In this document: in pieces, positions 55,191-63,843 of the stretch
Layout of the letters: each line of letters opens with the position of its first letter
Position numbering within the stretch: position 1 is the first letter of the stretch
Assembly: GCF_018333235.1 (NCBI RefSeq)
Contig: NZ_BORP01000006.1
Span: forward strand, 186,001 to 250,000
DNA: 64,000 bases
Source of the DNA: Ornithinibacillus bavariensis
GTDB taxonomy: Bacteria; Bacillota; Bacilli; Bacillales; Amphibacillaceae
Reading direction: 5' to 3'
Program-made: the position numbers and the translations under genes
The notes under the pieces: generated by a model
What the model saw: only the letters and a program-made list of their open reading frames with translations
The model's database searches: none
Told to the model about the DNA's origin: nothing

Positions 55191-55665
55191 ATTATACCAA
55201 CTAGACTACGAATCACCAATTGGTGTCATTGAAATAACGGGTACGCATGAGGCGATAACAGCTATTTTATTTTCGGAGAATGAAGAAAAGAAGCATGATC
55301 TTCAGCCAAAAACACCAGCCGTACTCGTAGATTGCTATAACCAATTGGATGAATATTTTAACGGCACTCGCCAGGCATTTACCATTCCTTATGAATTGGA
55401 AGGGACAGACTTTCAAAGAAAGGTTTGGAATGCTTTGACGGAAATTCCATACGCTGGCGTACAGTCTTATAAGGATATTGCTGTTTCCGTTGGGAATGAG
55501 AAGGCAGTTCGTGCGGTGGGTAGTACGAATGGAAAAAATAAAATAAGCATTGTCATTCCGTGCCATCGTGTGATTGGTTCTAACGGAAAAATGACTGGTT
55601 ATGCAGGCGGCGTTTGGCGAAAGGAATGGTTACTGGAGCATGAGAAGAATGGAATAAAGATGTAG
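55183..55665 (+). CDS. ogt: Methylated-DNA--protein-cysteine methyltransferase (AdaB/Ogt)
   Basis: A 160-residue O6-alkylguanine repair protein. The acceptor Cys127 is in the invariant PCHRV; the HTH (YKDIAVSVGNEKAVRAVGST) and the Asn hinge lie just before it. ATG 55183 follows GGAGGT at a good distance, inside the end of alkA. It is inactivated by each repair event, so its placement under AdaA fits inducible supply. A terminator follows at 55740. Confidence 0.92.
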   Translation: MTKLYQLDYESPIGVIEITGTHEAITAILFSENEEKKHDLQPKTPAVLVDCYNQLDEYFNGTRQAFTIPYELEGTDFQRKVWNALTEIPYAGVQSYKDIAVSVGNEKAVRAVGSTNGKNKISIVIPCHRVIGSNGKMTGYAGGVWRKEWLLEHEKNGIKM

Positions 55666-55739
55666 TTAGACCGTTTAATTGAGCATTATTTTTTAAGGAG
55701 ATCGAATGATGGAGAAGTATCTTCTGCCATCTTAAATAG

Positions 55740-55774
55740 AAAAGGATGCACGCTATTAGTTCGTGCATCCTTTT
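55740..55774. terminator. Bidirectional terminator between convergent genes
   Basis: AAAAGGATGCACG / CGTGCATCCTTTT, 13-bp perfect stem with a 9-base loop. Confidence 0.88.
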
Positions 55775-55782
55775 ATCATCTA

Positions 55783-56973
55783 TTACTTCGTATAATTATC
55801 AAAATATCCTTGAATATAAATCATTGGTGTTCCTTTATCACCACTACCAGAGGTTAAATCAGATAGGGATCCAATAAGATCTGTTAGTCTACGTGGTGTC
55901 GTTCCTTGTGCTTCCATAGCACCAACTAGATCTTCATTTTTGTTCTGAATGTATTCCGAAATTGCTTGCTTAAGCTCTTCTCCACGTAAATGAGAGAAGT
56001 TATTATCTGCAAGGTATTTTAATTTTACCTCATTTGGTGTACCCTCAAGTCCAGAAGTATAGGCAGGTGATACGACTGGATCAGCAAGCTCCCAAATTTT
56101 TCCGACAGGGTCTTTGAATGCTCCGTCACCATAAACCATTACTTCAACGGTTTTACCCGTTACTTCTCTTAGCTTTGCTTGAATGCCATCGACAATTGGT
56201 TGGCAGTTATTTGGGAAAAGTTTAACGCTATCTTCAGTCGCTTTATTTGACCCAAGTAGACCATAGTCTGCGTTAAATCCACTACCATTAATAGATTCAG
56301 AAAGTACATCATCAAGGCCAAATACTTTTTCAGCACCATTGCTTTTCAGAATGCGCTTTGTTCTTGCACGAGTGTGAATGTCACAGGTTAGTACGTTTTT
56401 TGTATAGTCTAGAATAGTTTTTGGATTGTTGGAGAAGATGACTTCACAGGCTGCACCTTCTGCCTCAATTAATTCTTTATAGTATTCGATATAATCAACA
56501 CCTGTAAATGGATGCTTCTTATGACCGAAATGCTTACGGAAATCAGTTTCTGATAGTACATCTGTCCAAGGGTTAATACCTTTTACATCTAGTTCATCGA
56601 TATCGACAAGATGGTTACCCACTTCATCAGCAGGATAGCTTAACATTAACACAATACGTTTTGTTCCTTTTGCAATTCCTCGAAGGCAGTTAGAAAAACG
56701 GTTACGACTAAGGATTGGGAAAATAACTCCAACAGTTTCTTCGCCGAATTTAGCTTTTATATCCGCTGCTATATTACCAATCGTTGCATAGTTTCCTTGT
56801 GCACGAGCAACAACGGATTCAGTAATCGTAACAATGTCACGATCTTCAATAGTAAAGCCTTCCGTTTCTGCTGCATGTAATACCGTATTTACAACGATAT
56901 CTTCTATATTGTCTCCAGTGTTAATGATTGGTCCGCGGAGTCCACGAACTACAGTTCCAACTACTCGTTCCAT
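55783..56973 (-). CDS. CofE-like (coenzyme F420-0 gamma-glutamyl ligase family) protein
   Basis: A 396-residue protein of the CofE/FbiB ligase family in its long Firmicute form. Family stretches are the start VVGTVVRGLRGPIINTGDNI, DRDIVTITESVVARAQGN, and YGDGAFKDPVGKIWELADPV. In F420-making organisms CofE adds gamma-linked glutamate to F420-0. Bacillaceae are not generally known to make F420, so the acceptor here is probably different. Start ATG 56973 follows GGAGAG. The divergent LysR gene is its likely regulator. Confidence 0.65.
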   Translation of the reverse strand: MERVVGTVVRGLRGPIINTGDNIEDIVVNTVLHAAETEGFTIEDRDIVTITESVVARAQGNYATIGNIAADIKAKFGEETVGVIFPILSRNRFSNCLRGIAKGTKRIVLMLSYPADEVGNHLVDIDELDVKGINPWTDVLSETDFRKHFGHKKHPFTGVDYIEYYKELIEAEGAACEVIFSNNPKTILDYTKNVLTCDIHTRARTKRILKSNGAEKVFGLDDVLSESINGSGFNADYGLLGSNKATEDSVKLFPNNCQPIVDGIQAKLREVTGKTVEVMVYGDGAFKDPVGKIWELADPVVSPAYTSGLEGTPNEVKLKYLADNNFSHLRGEELKQAISEYIQNKNEDLVGAMEAQGTTPRRLTDLIGSLSDLTSGSGDKGTPMIYIQGYFDNYTK

Positions 56974-57043
56974 ATTATCTCTCCTCAAATAAGAGTGTGG
57001 TGGGTAATCAATTTTTTGATCCTATGTAACTATAACCTATTGA

Positions 57044-57072
57044 TTGATATAAGTAAAATTAATATTTATAAT
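57044..57072 (+). promoter_or_regulatory. SigA-type promoter of the LysR gene
   Basis: TTGATA (57044-57049), 17 bases, TATAAT (57067-57072), ending about 22 bases before the lysR-type start. Confidence 0.6.
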
Positions 57073-57094
57073 ATCTGTTATAAGGGGTGTTAAT

Positions 57095-57997
57095 ATGGTT
57101 GGGAAATTAGATCTATATCGTATTTTTTACACTGTTAGCCAGAATAGAAGCTTTTCGAAGGCTGCACAGGAATTGTATATGACACAATCTGCAGTTAGTC
57201 AGTCAATCTCCAAGCTAGAGAATGAATTAGCAATTCAGCTATTTAACCGTACCTCTAAGGGTGTTGAATTAACCATGGAAGGAATGCTGTTAAGTGAGCA
57301 TGTGAAATCAGCACTCGGTATGATCCAGGTCGCAGAAGATAAGCTATCCGAGTTTAAAACCTTAAAAACAGGACAATTACGTATCGGGGTTGGGGATACC
57401 ATCTCACGTTATTTCTTATTACCTTATTTGGAGGAGTTTCACCAAGCACATCCCGGCATTAATTTAAGTATCTTAAACCGCACTACCTCAGAAATCATCA
57501 ATCTTATTAAAGCTGGAAAAGTAGATGTAGGTATCTGTAACCTACCAATTCAAGACGACCAACTCCAGGTTATCCCATGTAAGGAGATACAAGATACATT
57601 CGTTTGTGGTGAGAAATACAAGGAAATAACCGAAAAACCAATTAGCCTAGCAACCTTAATGAAGCTACCGTTAATTTTCCTAGAAAGGAAATCAAACTCC
57701 CGTATGTTTGTGGAAAATTTCCTGAAAGAGAGAGGATATCAGGTATCACCTGTATTTGAGCTTGGTTCCTATGATTTGGTTTTGGAGTTTACAAAAATAA
57801 ACCTCGGTATATCCTGCGTAATCAAGGAGTTTGCAAAGGACTATTTAGACAGAGAGGACTTATACGAGGTGAAGCTGGAAGAGCCCATTCCAAAAAGAAG
57901 CATTGGCATAAGTTATTTGAAAAATGTTCCCTTATCACAAGCTGCAAGGAAGTTTGTCGAGCTAATAAATGAGAACACGGTAGAAAGCTGGGAGTAG
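57095..57997 (+). CDS. LysR family transcriptional regulator
   Basis: A 300-residue regulator. The HTH is FSKAAQELYMTQSAVSQSI with the usual LENELAIQLFNRTSKG. The effector domain (residues 90-295) has the periplasmic-binding-like fold. It is divergent from the CofE-like gene with 121 bases between, the classical LysR arrangement. AAGGGGTG precedes the ATG. Confidence 0.9.
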   Translation: MVGKLDLYRIFYTVSQNRSFSKAAQELYMTQSAVSQSISKLENELAIQLFNRTSKGVELTMEGMLLSEHVKSALGMIQVAEDKLSEFKTLKTGQLRIGVGDTISRYFLLPYLEEFHQAHPGINLSILNRTTSEIINLIKAGKVDVGICNLPIQDDQLQVIPCKEIQDTFVCGEKYKEITEKPISLATLMKLPLIFLERKSNSRMFVENFLKERGYQVSPVFELGSYDLVLEFTKINLGISCVIKEFAKDYLDREDLYEVKLEEPIPKRSIGISYLKNVPLSQAARKFVELINENTVESWE

Positions 57998-58080
57998 ATC
58001 GATTGGGATAAGGAATGGTAGCAATTCAATTGTCCTAAAAGTGTGAAGTTGTATAGGGTGAGGTTACACATAAACTCCGT

Positions 58081-58397
58081 GACTTTTAAAAGACTGGGTT
58101 AATGAAAAACTTGGCTTATAGTCCGATAGATAGTTTCTAATGGACAGAGTTACCGGAAAACATGGGAATCAGTCCAATAGAACCGCTCTAATAGACTAAG
58201 TTACCGAAAAACGCGGAATTCAGTCCAATAGAACCGCTCTAATAGACTAAGTTAACGAAAAACATGGAATTCAGTCTAATAGAACCACTCTAATAGACTA
58301 AAATTAAGAAAAACGCCGAAATCAGTCTAATAGAACCGCTCTAATAGACTAAGTTAACGTAAAACGCGGAAATCAGTCTAATAGAACCGCTCTAATG
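58081..58397. repeat. 51-bp tandem repeat array, copy 2
   Basis: Units start at about 58132, 58183, 58234, 58285 and 58336, with a degenerate unit on the left (from 58081) and a partial one on the right (58387). The unit is the same as in the array at 47010, here mostly as ACCGCTCTAATAGAC. The array runs straight into sequence shared with 47719 onward, next to the intact effector-binding gene. Confidence 0.88.
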
Positions 58398-58459
58398 CTA
58401 GTTGTCTCCTTAAAAAAGAGGCATATGGAATTGGTTTTTTCCACTGCCCCTGAAATAAT

Positions 58460-58948
58460 TTAAGTGTGCTTCACAGCAACATACATCTCAATTTCATTTT
58501 CTGTATCTTCGGGTTTGTAACGTTCATCCCATAGTTCGAGGTCGTATCCAAGCGTGTGATAGTTACTCTCCCTTAGCCATTTACCATATAAGTAATCATA
58601 GGATTTATATAATTCTGATTCAAGTCCATGATGTGTATAGGTAACATAATCATTTTCGGGGACGTGGTGTATGATGGCATCCGGTGGCAAATCAGAGGGC
58701 TCAGATACTTCGTAACCAATGATTTGTGTAAAGGGGTCTGTGTTGGCATTGAAATGCTCTTTCATCGGATACAGTTGAATGAGATAAATATGATTACCGA
58801 TCTTATTCTGGATGTTATCTGCATTTGCTTTCAGTCTTTCGGTTGTTTTTTTACTTAACTGCTTCTCTTCAATTTCTTGTAGGTTAGCGTTAAAAGTATA
58901 CCCAACTACCTGAAACGACTTTTTATGTACCAGTTTTGGTTCTGACAT
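58460..58948 (-). CDS. Effector-binding (GyrI-like) protein
   Basis: A 162-residue stand-alone GyrI/AraC-effector-binding protein: KKSFQVVGYTFNANLQEIEEK at the start and the conserved end YHTLGYDLELWDERYKPED. Such proteins bind small ligands and are often near regulators of drug response. GAGGTGAACG precedes the ATG. A truncated copy of its 3' part lies at 47778-47932. First of a minus-strand block with 58971 and 59388. Confidence 0.72.
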   Translation of the reverse strand: MSEPKLVHKKSFQVVGYTFNANLQEIEEKQLSKKTTERLKANADNIQNKIGNHIYLIQLYPMKEHFNANTDPFTQIIGYEVSEPSDLPPDAIIHHVPENDYVTYTHHGLESELYKSYDYLYGKWLRESNYHTLGYDLELWDERYKPEDTENEIEMYVAVKHT

Positions 58949-58970
58949 CTTCGTTCACCTCGCATTAATT

Positions 58971-59351
58971 TTATAGTTTTTTGTTAGCATCACATTGGAC
59001 ATTGAATCGGTTACCATCTAAATCATAAAAGTCTAAAAAAAGGTTATCTCCTGCATAGACTATCTCAGTGACGTTAACCTTGTGTGCCTTTAATTTATTG
59101 TAAAGACCATGAATATCCTTTGTGTGGAAACCGATTACGCCATGTTTTGCGTCATTTTGAGTGAAATTAATCCCCTTGCTATCGTTTGTTTCTATTAAAA
59201 ATAGCATTTGCCCAGAAGGCAGATTAAGCTGGGCAAGTTGTTCATCTTCAATATGCCAGATGAACTGAAAATCGAGCACATCAACGAACCATTTTACAGC
59301 TCGTGGAATGTTTTTTACGGGAATTTGATTGTAAAGAATTTGCTCAATCAT
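58971..59351 (-). CDS. VOC family protein
   Basis: A 126-residue VOC protein (LYNQIPVKNIPRAVKWFVDVL; FLDFYDLDGNRFNVQ at the C-terminus). I prefer ATG 59351, 8 bases after GGAGG, over GTG 59360, which lies within that site. It sits in the same minus-strand run as two GyrI-like genes. Confidence 0.75.
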   Translation of the reverse strand: MIEQILYNQIPVKNIPRAVKWFVDVLDFQFIWHIEDEQLAQLNLPSGQMLFLIETNDSKGINFTQNDAKHGVIGFHTKDIHGLYNKLKAHKVNVTEIVYAGDNLFLDFYDLDGNRFNVQCDANKKL

Positions 59352-59387
59352 ATGTGTCACCTCCCCCCTATAGTGTTTAAAAAACAG

Positions 59388-60020
59388 CTACTCATCACGC
59401 TTTTGAATTTTTACGCAAATAACTGTTTTACAGTTGTGTGCCGGATAGCAATCCATCGCTGGGTTAAGATAAATCTCCCGGTGAGGCAGAATCATTTCAT
59501 AGCCTCGTCGATTTACTTCTTCCTCCATCTCCGCTAATGTGTCCTTTGTATCTCGGTAATGGCCAACATGCAACTGGAGTGCTTCTAAAGCAGCTGCTTC
59601 TCTTCTAAAACTAATTGCTGGTAATTCGTCAACACGTAGGTTTTTCTTTACCTTTTCTAATGCCCTCGTATAGATATCCTCTGTAATGAAATCTGGAACG
59701 AGCATCATTCTGTCAACGAGCCACTTCTGATCCTCTTCCTGTTGAAGCCAGATCATTTCATGGGGCATAAGCTTAAAGCGGTAGTCCATCTCCGTTTTGG
59801 TAATTTGCTTTATTTGGTTTACGACTTTAAAGCCAATCCACTTCTCGTCCTTTGGCTCTGGATGACCATCCCAATCCATATGAAAGGACGTACACATACG
59901 CTGTGAGACATAACAACGATCGGGCAATGTTTCGATAACCGTTTTGCCCTCCTTAATCTCGTAGATTTGTTTTAATAGCTTGCGGTGGTTGTTTGTCTTC
60001 GGTTTCACTGTGTTTACCAT
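59388..60020 (-). CDS. GyrI-like small-molecule-binding protein
   Basis: A 210-residue protein with the GyrI-like layout (KQIYEIKEGKTVIETLPDRCYV; ...EVNRRGYEMILPHREIYLNP), a duplicated alpha/beta fold that binds small molecules. AAGGAGAGGG precedes the ATG. It is the first gene of the minus-strand unit that continues with the VOC and effector-binding genes. Confidence 0.65.
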   Translation of the reverse strand: MVNTVKPKTNNHRKLLKQIYEIKEGKTVIETLPDRCYVSQRMCTSFHMDWDGHPEPKDEKWIGFKVVNQIKQITKTEMDYRFKLMPHEMIWLQQEEDQKWLVDRMMLVPDFITEDIYTRALEKVKKNLRVDELPAISFRREAAALEALQLHVGHYRDTKDTLAEMEEEVNRRGYEMILPHREIYLNPAMDCYPAHNCKTVICVKIQKRDE

Positions 60021-60207
60021 AATAACCCTCTCCTTTTACTGAAAATTTTTGTCCTATCAAGTAAGTTGCTAAAGCAAAAAATTTCTATAAATCTTACATA
60101 GGGAGCTACAAAAAATTAACCTCTCCGTAAATAATCGAAGTAGTCTTGGATTGAATTAGCCATGTAGTTGTTTGTTCGGATGATGAATTTAAGGATCTCT
60201 TGAATGA

Positions 60208-60993
60208 TTAAAAATCTGGTGGGGGTGCTAAAATTTTCTTAGCTGGTAGCTTAGCACGAGCGCGATTTTTGACATAATCGTTAATCGAAATACGGATACG
60301 TTCTCTTTGCACCTTCCGTTTTGAACGTGACAATAGATTATAAACATTGGCAGTCTGCATTCCAAATAAACCTGCTATATCAACAGGTGTAAGTTCACCA
60401 AAAAAGTGTGCTTCAAAAATGCTACGTTCTTTATCTGTTAAACAATGTAATAACGAGCGGATGTTTTCCATGATTTCTGCCCTTAATAAATAGGCAATTG
60501 GTTCTTTTTGCTTTGCGTGCTCCCTAGATGAACGAGACATAAAGAAGAGGATTTGATCCACGTCACTCCAATCAACTCGTTGAGCATGGATTGTTCTCTC
60601 TTCATTCGATGGTGTAAATAACGCAAATGGCTGCTCATTTCGGTAAGGTCCACCACGACGCATTTTCATGTAAGCCTGATTACGAACAATTTGTCTTAGC
60701 CAGGGAAGAAATTTCTTCGTGTCCATTAATGTCCCTAGCTTCAGAAAGGCACGGATTAATGCATCTTGTACGATGTCTTCTGCAAGAAAGGTATCCTTCG
60801 TAATCGATTGTGCCCATCCGAGTGCTCTTTCTCTGTGAAGGCGCACAAGCTCACCAAAAGCATCTTGGTCCCCTTTGCGTGCTTTTTCTACGAGCTCTGT
60901 TGGGGGATTGCTATGTGATGATTGCATGGTCTGGTTATCAAGAGCGACACTTTTCATACTCAATTCTTCTGATGAGCTAATTGGGATGTTCAT
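60208..60993 (-). CDS. RNA polymerase sigma-70 factor, ECF-like
   Basis: A 261-residue sigma factor. Region 2 is GDQDAFGELVRLHRERALGWAQSI then AEDIVQDALIRAFLKL, with WLRQIVRN at 2.4; region 4 is LTDKERSIFEAHFFGELTPVDIAGL with NVYNLLSRSKRKV as recognition helix. At 261 residues it is longer than a usual ECF factor: the linker between the domains is about 60 residues and the C-terminus adds a basic tail (NRARAKLPAKKI). It follows the BtrH-like gene by 41 bases; no anti-sigma gene is evident. Confidence 0.8.
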   Translation of the reverse strand: MNIPISSSEELSMKSVALDNQTMQSSHSNPPTELVEKARKGDQDAFGELVRLHRERALGWAQSITKDTFLAEDIVQDALIRAFLKLGTLMDTKKFLPWLRQIVRNQAYMKMRRGGPYRNEQPFALFTPSNEERTIHAQRVDWSDVDQILFFMSRSSREHAKQKEPIAYLLRAEIMENIRSLLHCLTDKERSIFEAHFFGELTPVDIAGLFGMQTANVYNLLSRSKRKVQRERIRISINDYVKNRARAKLPAKKILAPPPDF

Positions 60994-61034
60994 ACGATTA
61001 ACCCCTTCGTATTTTTCTCAAGTGAATAGCATGC

Positions 61035-62027
61035 TTAATGGATCCATACTTCTGAATGATAGGCTTTCATAAAATGAAGTAATCTTTCGAGTAACTTGAT
61101 TCCATCTTCTTCTCCTTGCTTGGCAGTCGTTAATAAAGCAATTGCTTTATCGGAGTGAGCAGGATTTTGTGGATTTCCTCCCTCTGGGAAGGGAAACAAG
61201 TCACGCATCTCAATAAGTGCTGCTGTCGTTTTTTGATAGCATTGAGCGGCTTCTCCAGCAAGTTTGCGAACCGTCCTCTCAACGATATTATCTGCCGTCC
61301 AAGTCTGTTCAAGTTCTTTTAGAAATTGTACAGCAAACTCACGTGCATCACTAATAACATGGATATTATAGGCCTGCCCATATGGATCTGCTTTTCGCTG
61401 TTTTAATACGTTCATCCATGCATCATATCCCTCGAGCCCCATCTTATACTGATCCTTAAAAATATGATTCCACTCACGACCTAGTGTATGATCGACAAAC
61501 ATATCGAGAGCCATTCGTAATCGTTCATATTTAGAGTGAGGAAGCTGTTCACTGATTGTAGTCGCAAATAGGACGCCTGAGCGGACATCCGAAAATTTTT
61601 CATACGGAATTGTTCCATTATTAACAGCATCCTTGCCGTGGAATACCTTCTTCTCGTCGTCATACCCATAAATCAAACCAAATTCAGGTACAAACAAATC
61701 AAAAGCGATTGCTGGATACCCACGATCAATGGAATCCTGAATCAATGCAATGGTTCGAGTAACATTTTCTGGTGAGACCGGTGCTTCCGCATCCGCTAGG
61801 CAGCTGATAAATCCTAAATTGCATAAATTGCGACGCAAAATATAACCACCTGGGAACATGGTAGGTCCAGCTACGTTGACCTCCTTACAGTCAATATTAA
61901 TACGGAAGGCATGACCCGTAAGCCCCATTACATCAACTAAGGAAAAATTACTGTTTTCCCCATAAGTAATTGCCCCATAAATCGCAGCTGCAGCTGATGT
62001 GTTTGTTCGATTCCATTGTTTTTCCAT
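61035..62027 (-). CDS. BtrH N-terminal-domain-like protein
   Basis: A 330-residue soluble protein. Residues 1-150 resemble the BtrH N-terminal (C39-peptidase-like) domain: VDVMGLTGHAFRINID, GYPAIAFDLFVPEFGLIYGYDD. The rest is mainly helical (VERTVRKLAGEAAQCYQKT). BtrH in butirosin synthesis transfers an acyl group; here the context is a sigma factor, so a sensory role is possible. GAGGTGAAT precedes the ATG. Moderate confidence in the domain call. Confidence 0.5.
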   Translation of the reverse strand: MEKQWNRTNTSAAAAIYGAITYGENSNFSLVDVMGLTGHAFRINIDCKEVNVAGPTMFPGGYILRRNLCNLGFISCLADAEAPVSPENVTRTIALIQDSIDRGYPAIAFDLFVPEFGLIYGYDDEKKVFHGKDAVNNGTIPYEKFSDVRSGVLFATTISEQLPHSKYERLRMALDMFVDHTLGREWNHIFKDQYKMGLEGYDAWMNVLKQRKADPYGQAYNIHVISDAREFAVQFLKELEQTWTADNIVERTVRKLAGEAAQCYQKTTAALIEMRDLFPFPEGGNPQNPAHSDKAIALLTTAKQGEEDGIKLLERLLHFMKAYHSEVWIH

Positions 62028-62365
62028 TGTTATTCACCTCGTTAACTAATGCTAATCTTTGTCACCGCACAATTATTTCTCCTATTATACCATTATTTCA
62101 AAATATTAATTATTTTCATTCATAAGGATTTTCGTGCGCTTTATAAGAATGATGCCATCAGTCAATGGAATCTATCAATTTCATAAAAAAAATAAGAAAA
62201 AAATAAATTGGGGTTAATTAGCTACAATTATCAGTCAAAAGTCGCGTGACAATAGACTTAGAAATAGAACTTTTTTCTCATCAATCACTACTTTTTCCTT
62301 ATATTACTAAAAAGATTGATATGTTAGAATGTTATCAGTTTGTTGAAAATGGAGGTTGGAAAATA
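62028..62365. other. Intergenic region between divergent genes
   Basis: About 340 bases, very AT-rich. The DUF5068 frame is open from 62246, but the ribosome site places its start at 62366. No other feature seen. Confidence 0.45.
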
Positions 62366-63622
62366 TTGGCTAGAATATGGATGCTCCTTGCTACAATGAT
62401 GCTAACATTATTCATTATTACTGGTTGTGGGAGCGACAAGAAAGAAACAAAGACAGATAACAATGAAAGTGTCTCCGAAGAAAAAAAGAATGAGGCTAAA
62501 GAAGAAAAACCAGAAGAGGATAAAACTAAAACCACTGCAGGTGAAGCTAGTGATGTCTCCGAGTTAATTGCTTATATGGAGAAAGAAACAGAAGGAACTG
62601 CAAAGGTTCTCTATGAGAACAAAGAATCACAAGTTCATGAAATGGATGGTGTTTCTGTTTCATTGGATGAATATACAGTAGTTGAACTTAATGATTTTCA
62701 TGATGATTTCAGCATTCCTTTTAATGATGAGACAAATGGTGCCGTCATCATTGCTAAATATACAGTAACAAATGAATTGGATAAGGATGTTTATTATATG
62801 CCGGCTTTTTATCTATCATTTACTGGTGCAGATAAGGCTTATAATAATTATCAATATTTATTACCGGAAGAAGAGCAGATTGATACGAAATTACCACCGT
62901 CAGATGATTATGTATTAAAAGCAGGTGAGTCTGTTACAGGTTACTATACATACCCATTCGGTAAAACGCATTTCGATAAAGCTTTAGATGTATCTACTGT
63001 AGCAGTAGAGGTTCCAGCTGCAGAATCTGTAAAGGGTGACTTTGGTAACCCGATCGGGAAGGTAGGCCAATTTACGCTGAGCTTAAATGCTGCTGGAGCA
63101 GATAAGGTTGCTGCAAATGAAGCCTTTTATAAGGACAGAGTAACAACGGATGACATGGGCGTAAAGAAAATGCTGAAGGAAAAGTCTAATATTGGAAAGA
63201 GTGAAAAATTAGGCGATGTTACAGTCACTTTAGATGGCTATCAGTTTACAGAGTTTACACCCAATGAAGTAGAGGCGCCACGCTTTGTTGATTTTAAAAA
63301 TGGAATTGTATTACTAACAGTAAAATTCACACTAGATAATAAAGGCTCTGACGCTATTGGCTTATCATCCATGACTTCAAAGCTGACAGTTAACGATGGT
63401 ACGCAATATATGTTTGATCAAGGCATGCTGCTTAATTACAGTTATGATGACCTAATTGATGCTGGTAAATCTGGCGAGTATCTACAAATCTATACACTGG
63501 ACAAAGAACAGTATGAGAAAATTTGGAAGGATAAACCTTTCGAGCTAGAAATTGGTCCAATTAGGAACCAGGATGCAACAGATATTTCTAAAGGAAAAAG
63601 AGTTAATTTTGAGATCAAATAA
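62366..63622 (+). CDS. DUF5068 lipoprotein
   Basis: A 418-residue secreted lipoprotein. The start TTG 62366 follows GGAGG by 10 bases. The signal peptide (MLLATMMLTLFIITGC) ends in a lipobox ITGC, followed by a Lys/Glu/Asp-rich linker (residues 25-60) and two beta-rich domains of about 150 residues, each opening with a V-x-V-(S/T)-L-D motif (GVSVSLDEYTVVELN, DVTVTLDGYQFTEFT). This is the DUF5068/DUF4352-like arrangement seen in Bacillaceae; function unknown. It is monocistronic, with a terminator at 63791. Confidence 0.75.
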   Translation: MARIWMLLATMMLTLFIITGCGSDKKETKTDNNESVSEEKKNEAKEEKPEEDKTKTTAGEASDVSELIAYMEKETEGTAKVLYENKESQVHEMDGVSVSLDEYTVVELNDFHDDFSIPFNDETNGAVIIAKYTVTNELDKDVYYMPAFYLSFTGADKAYNNYQYLLPEEEQIDTKLPPSDDYVLKAGESVTGYYTYPFGKTHFDKALDVSTVAVEVPAAESVKGDFGNPIGKVGQFTLSLNAAGADKVAANEAFYKDRVTTDDMGVKKMLKEKSNIGKSEKLGDVTVTLDGYQFTEFTPNEVEAPRFVDFKNGIVLLTVKFTLDNKGSDAIGLSSMTSKLTVNDGTQYMFDQGMLLNYSYDDLIDAGKSGEYLQIYTLDKEQYEKIWKDKPFELEIGPIRNQDATDISKGKRVNFEIK

Positions 63623-63790
63623 TAGTTATATTAATAGGAAGATTACGTAGTTTAGATAATGAGAGAAAATGTGAAATAACTCTCTATAAATTTAAATCTA
63701 AATACAACACGATTAACACGTTGCATAGTCGCTAGGATTTTTATGGTAATCCTAAAGAATTTCACAGATTATTTTAGTAAAAGTTAGTTG

Positions 63791-63829
63791 GGCAAGTGTG
63801 CGGTATTATTTCGCGCTCTTGCCTTTTAA
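63791..63829 (+). terminator. Rho-independent terminator
   Basis: GGCAAG-GCG / CGC-CTTGCC hairpin followed by TTTTAATTT, after the DUF5068 gene. Confidence 0.7.
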
Positions 63830-63843
63830 TTTATTTCCATCCT

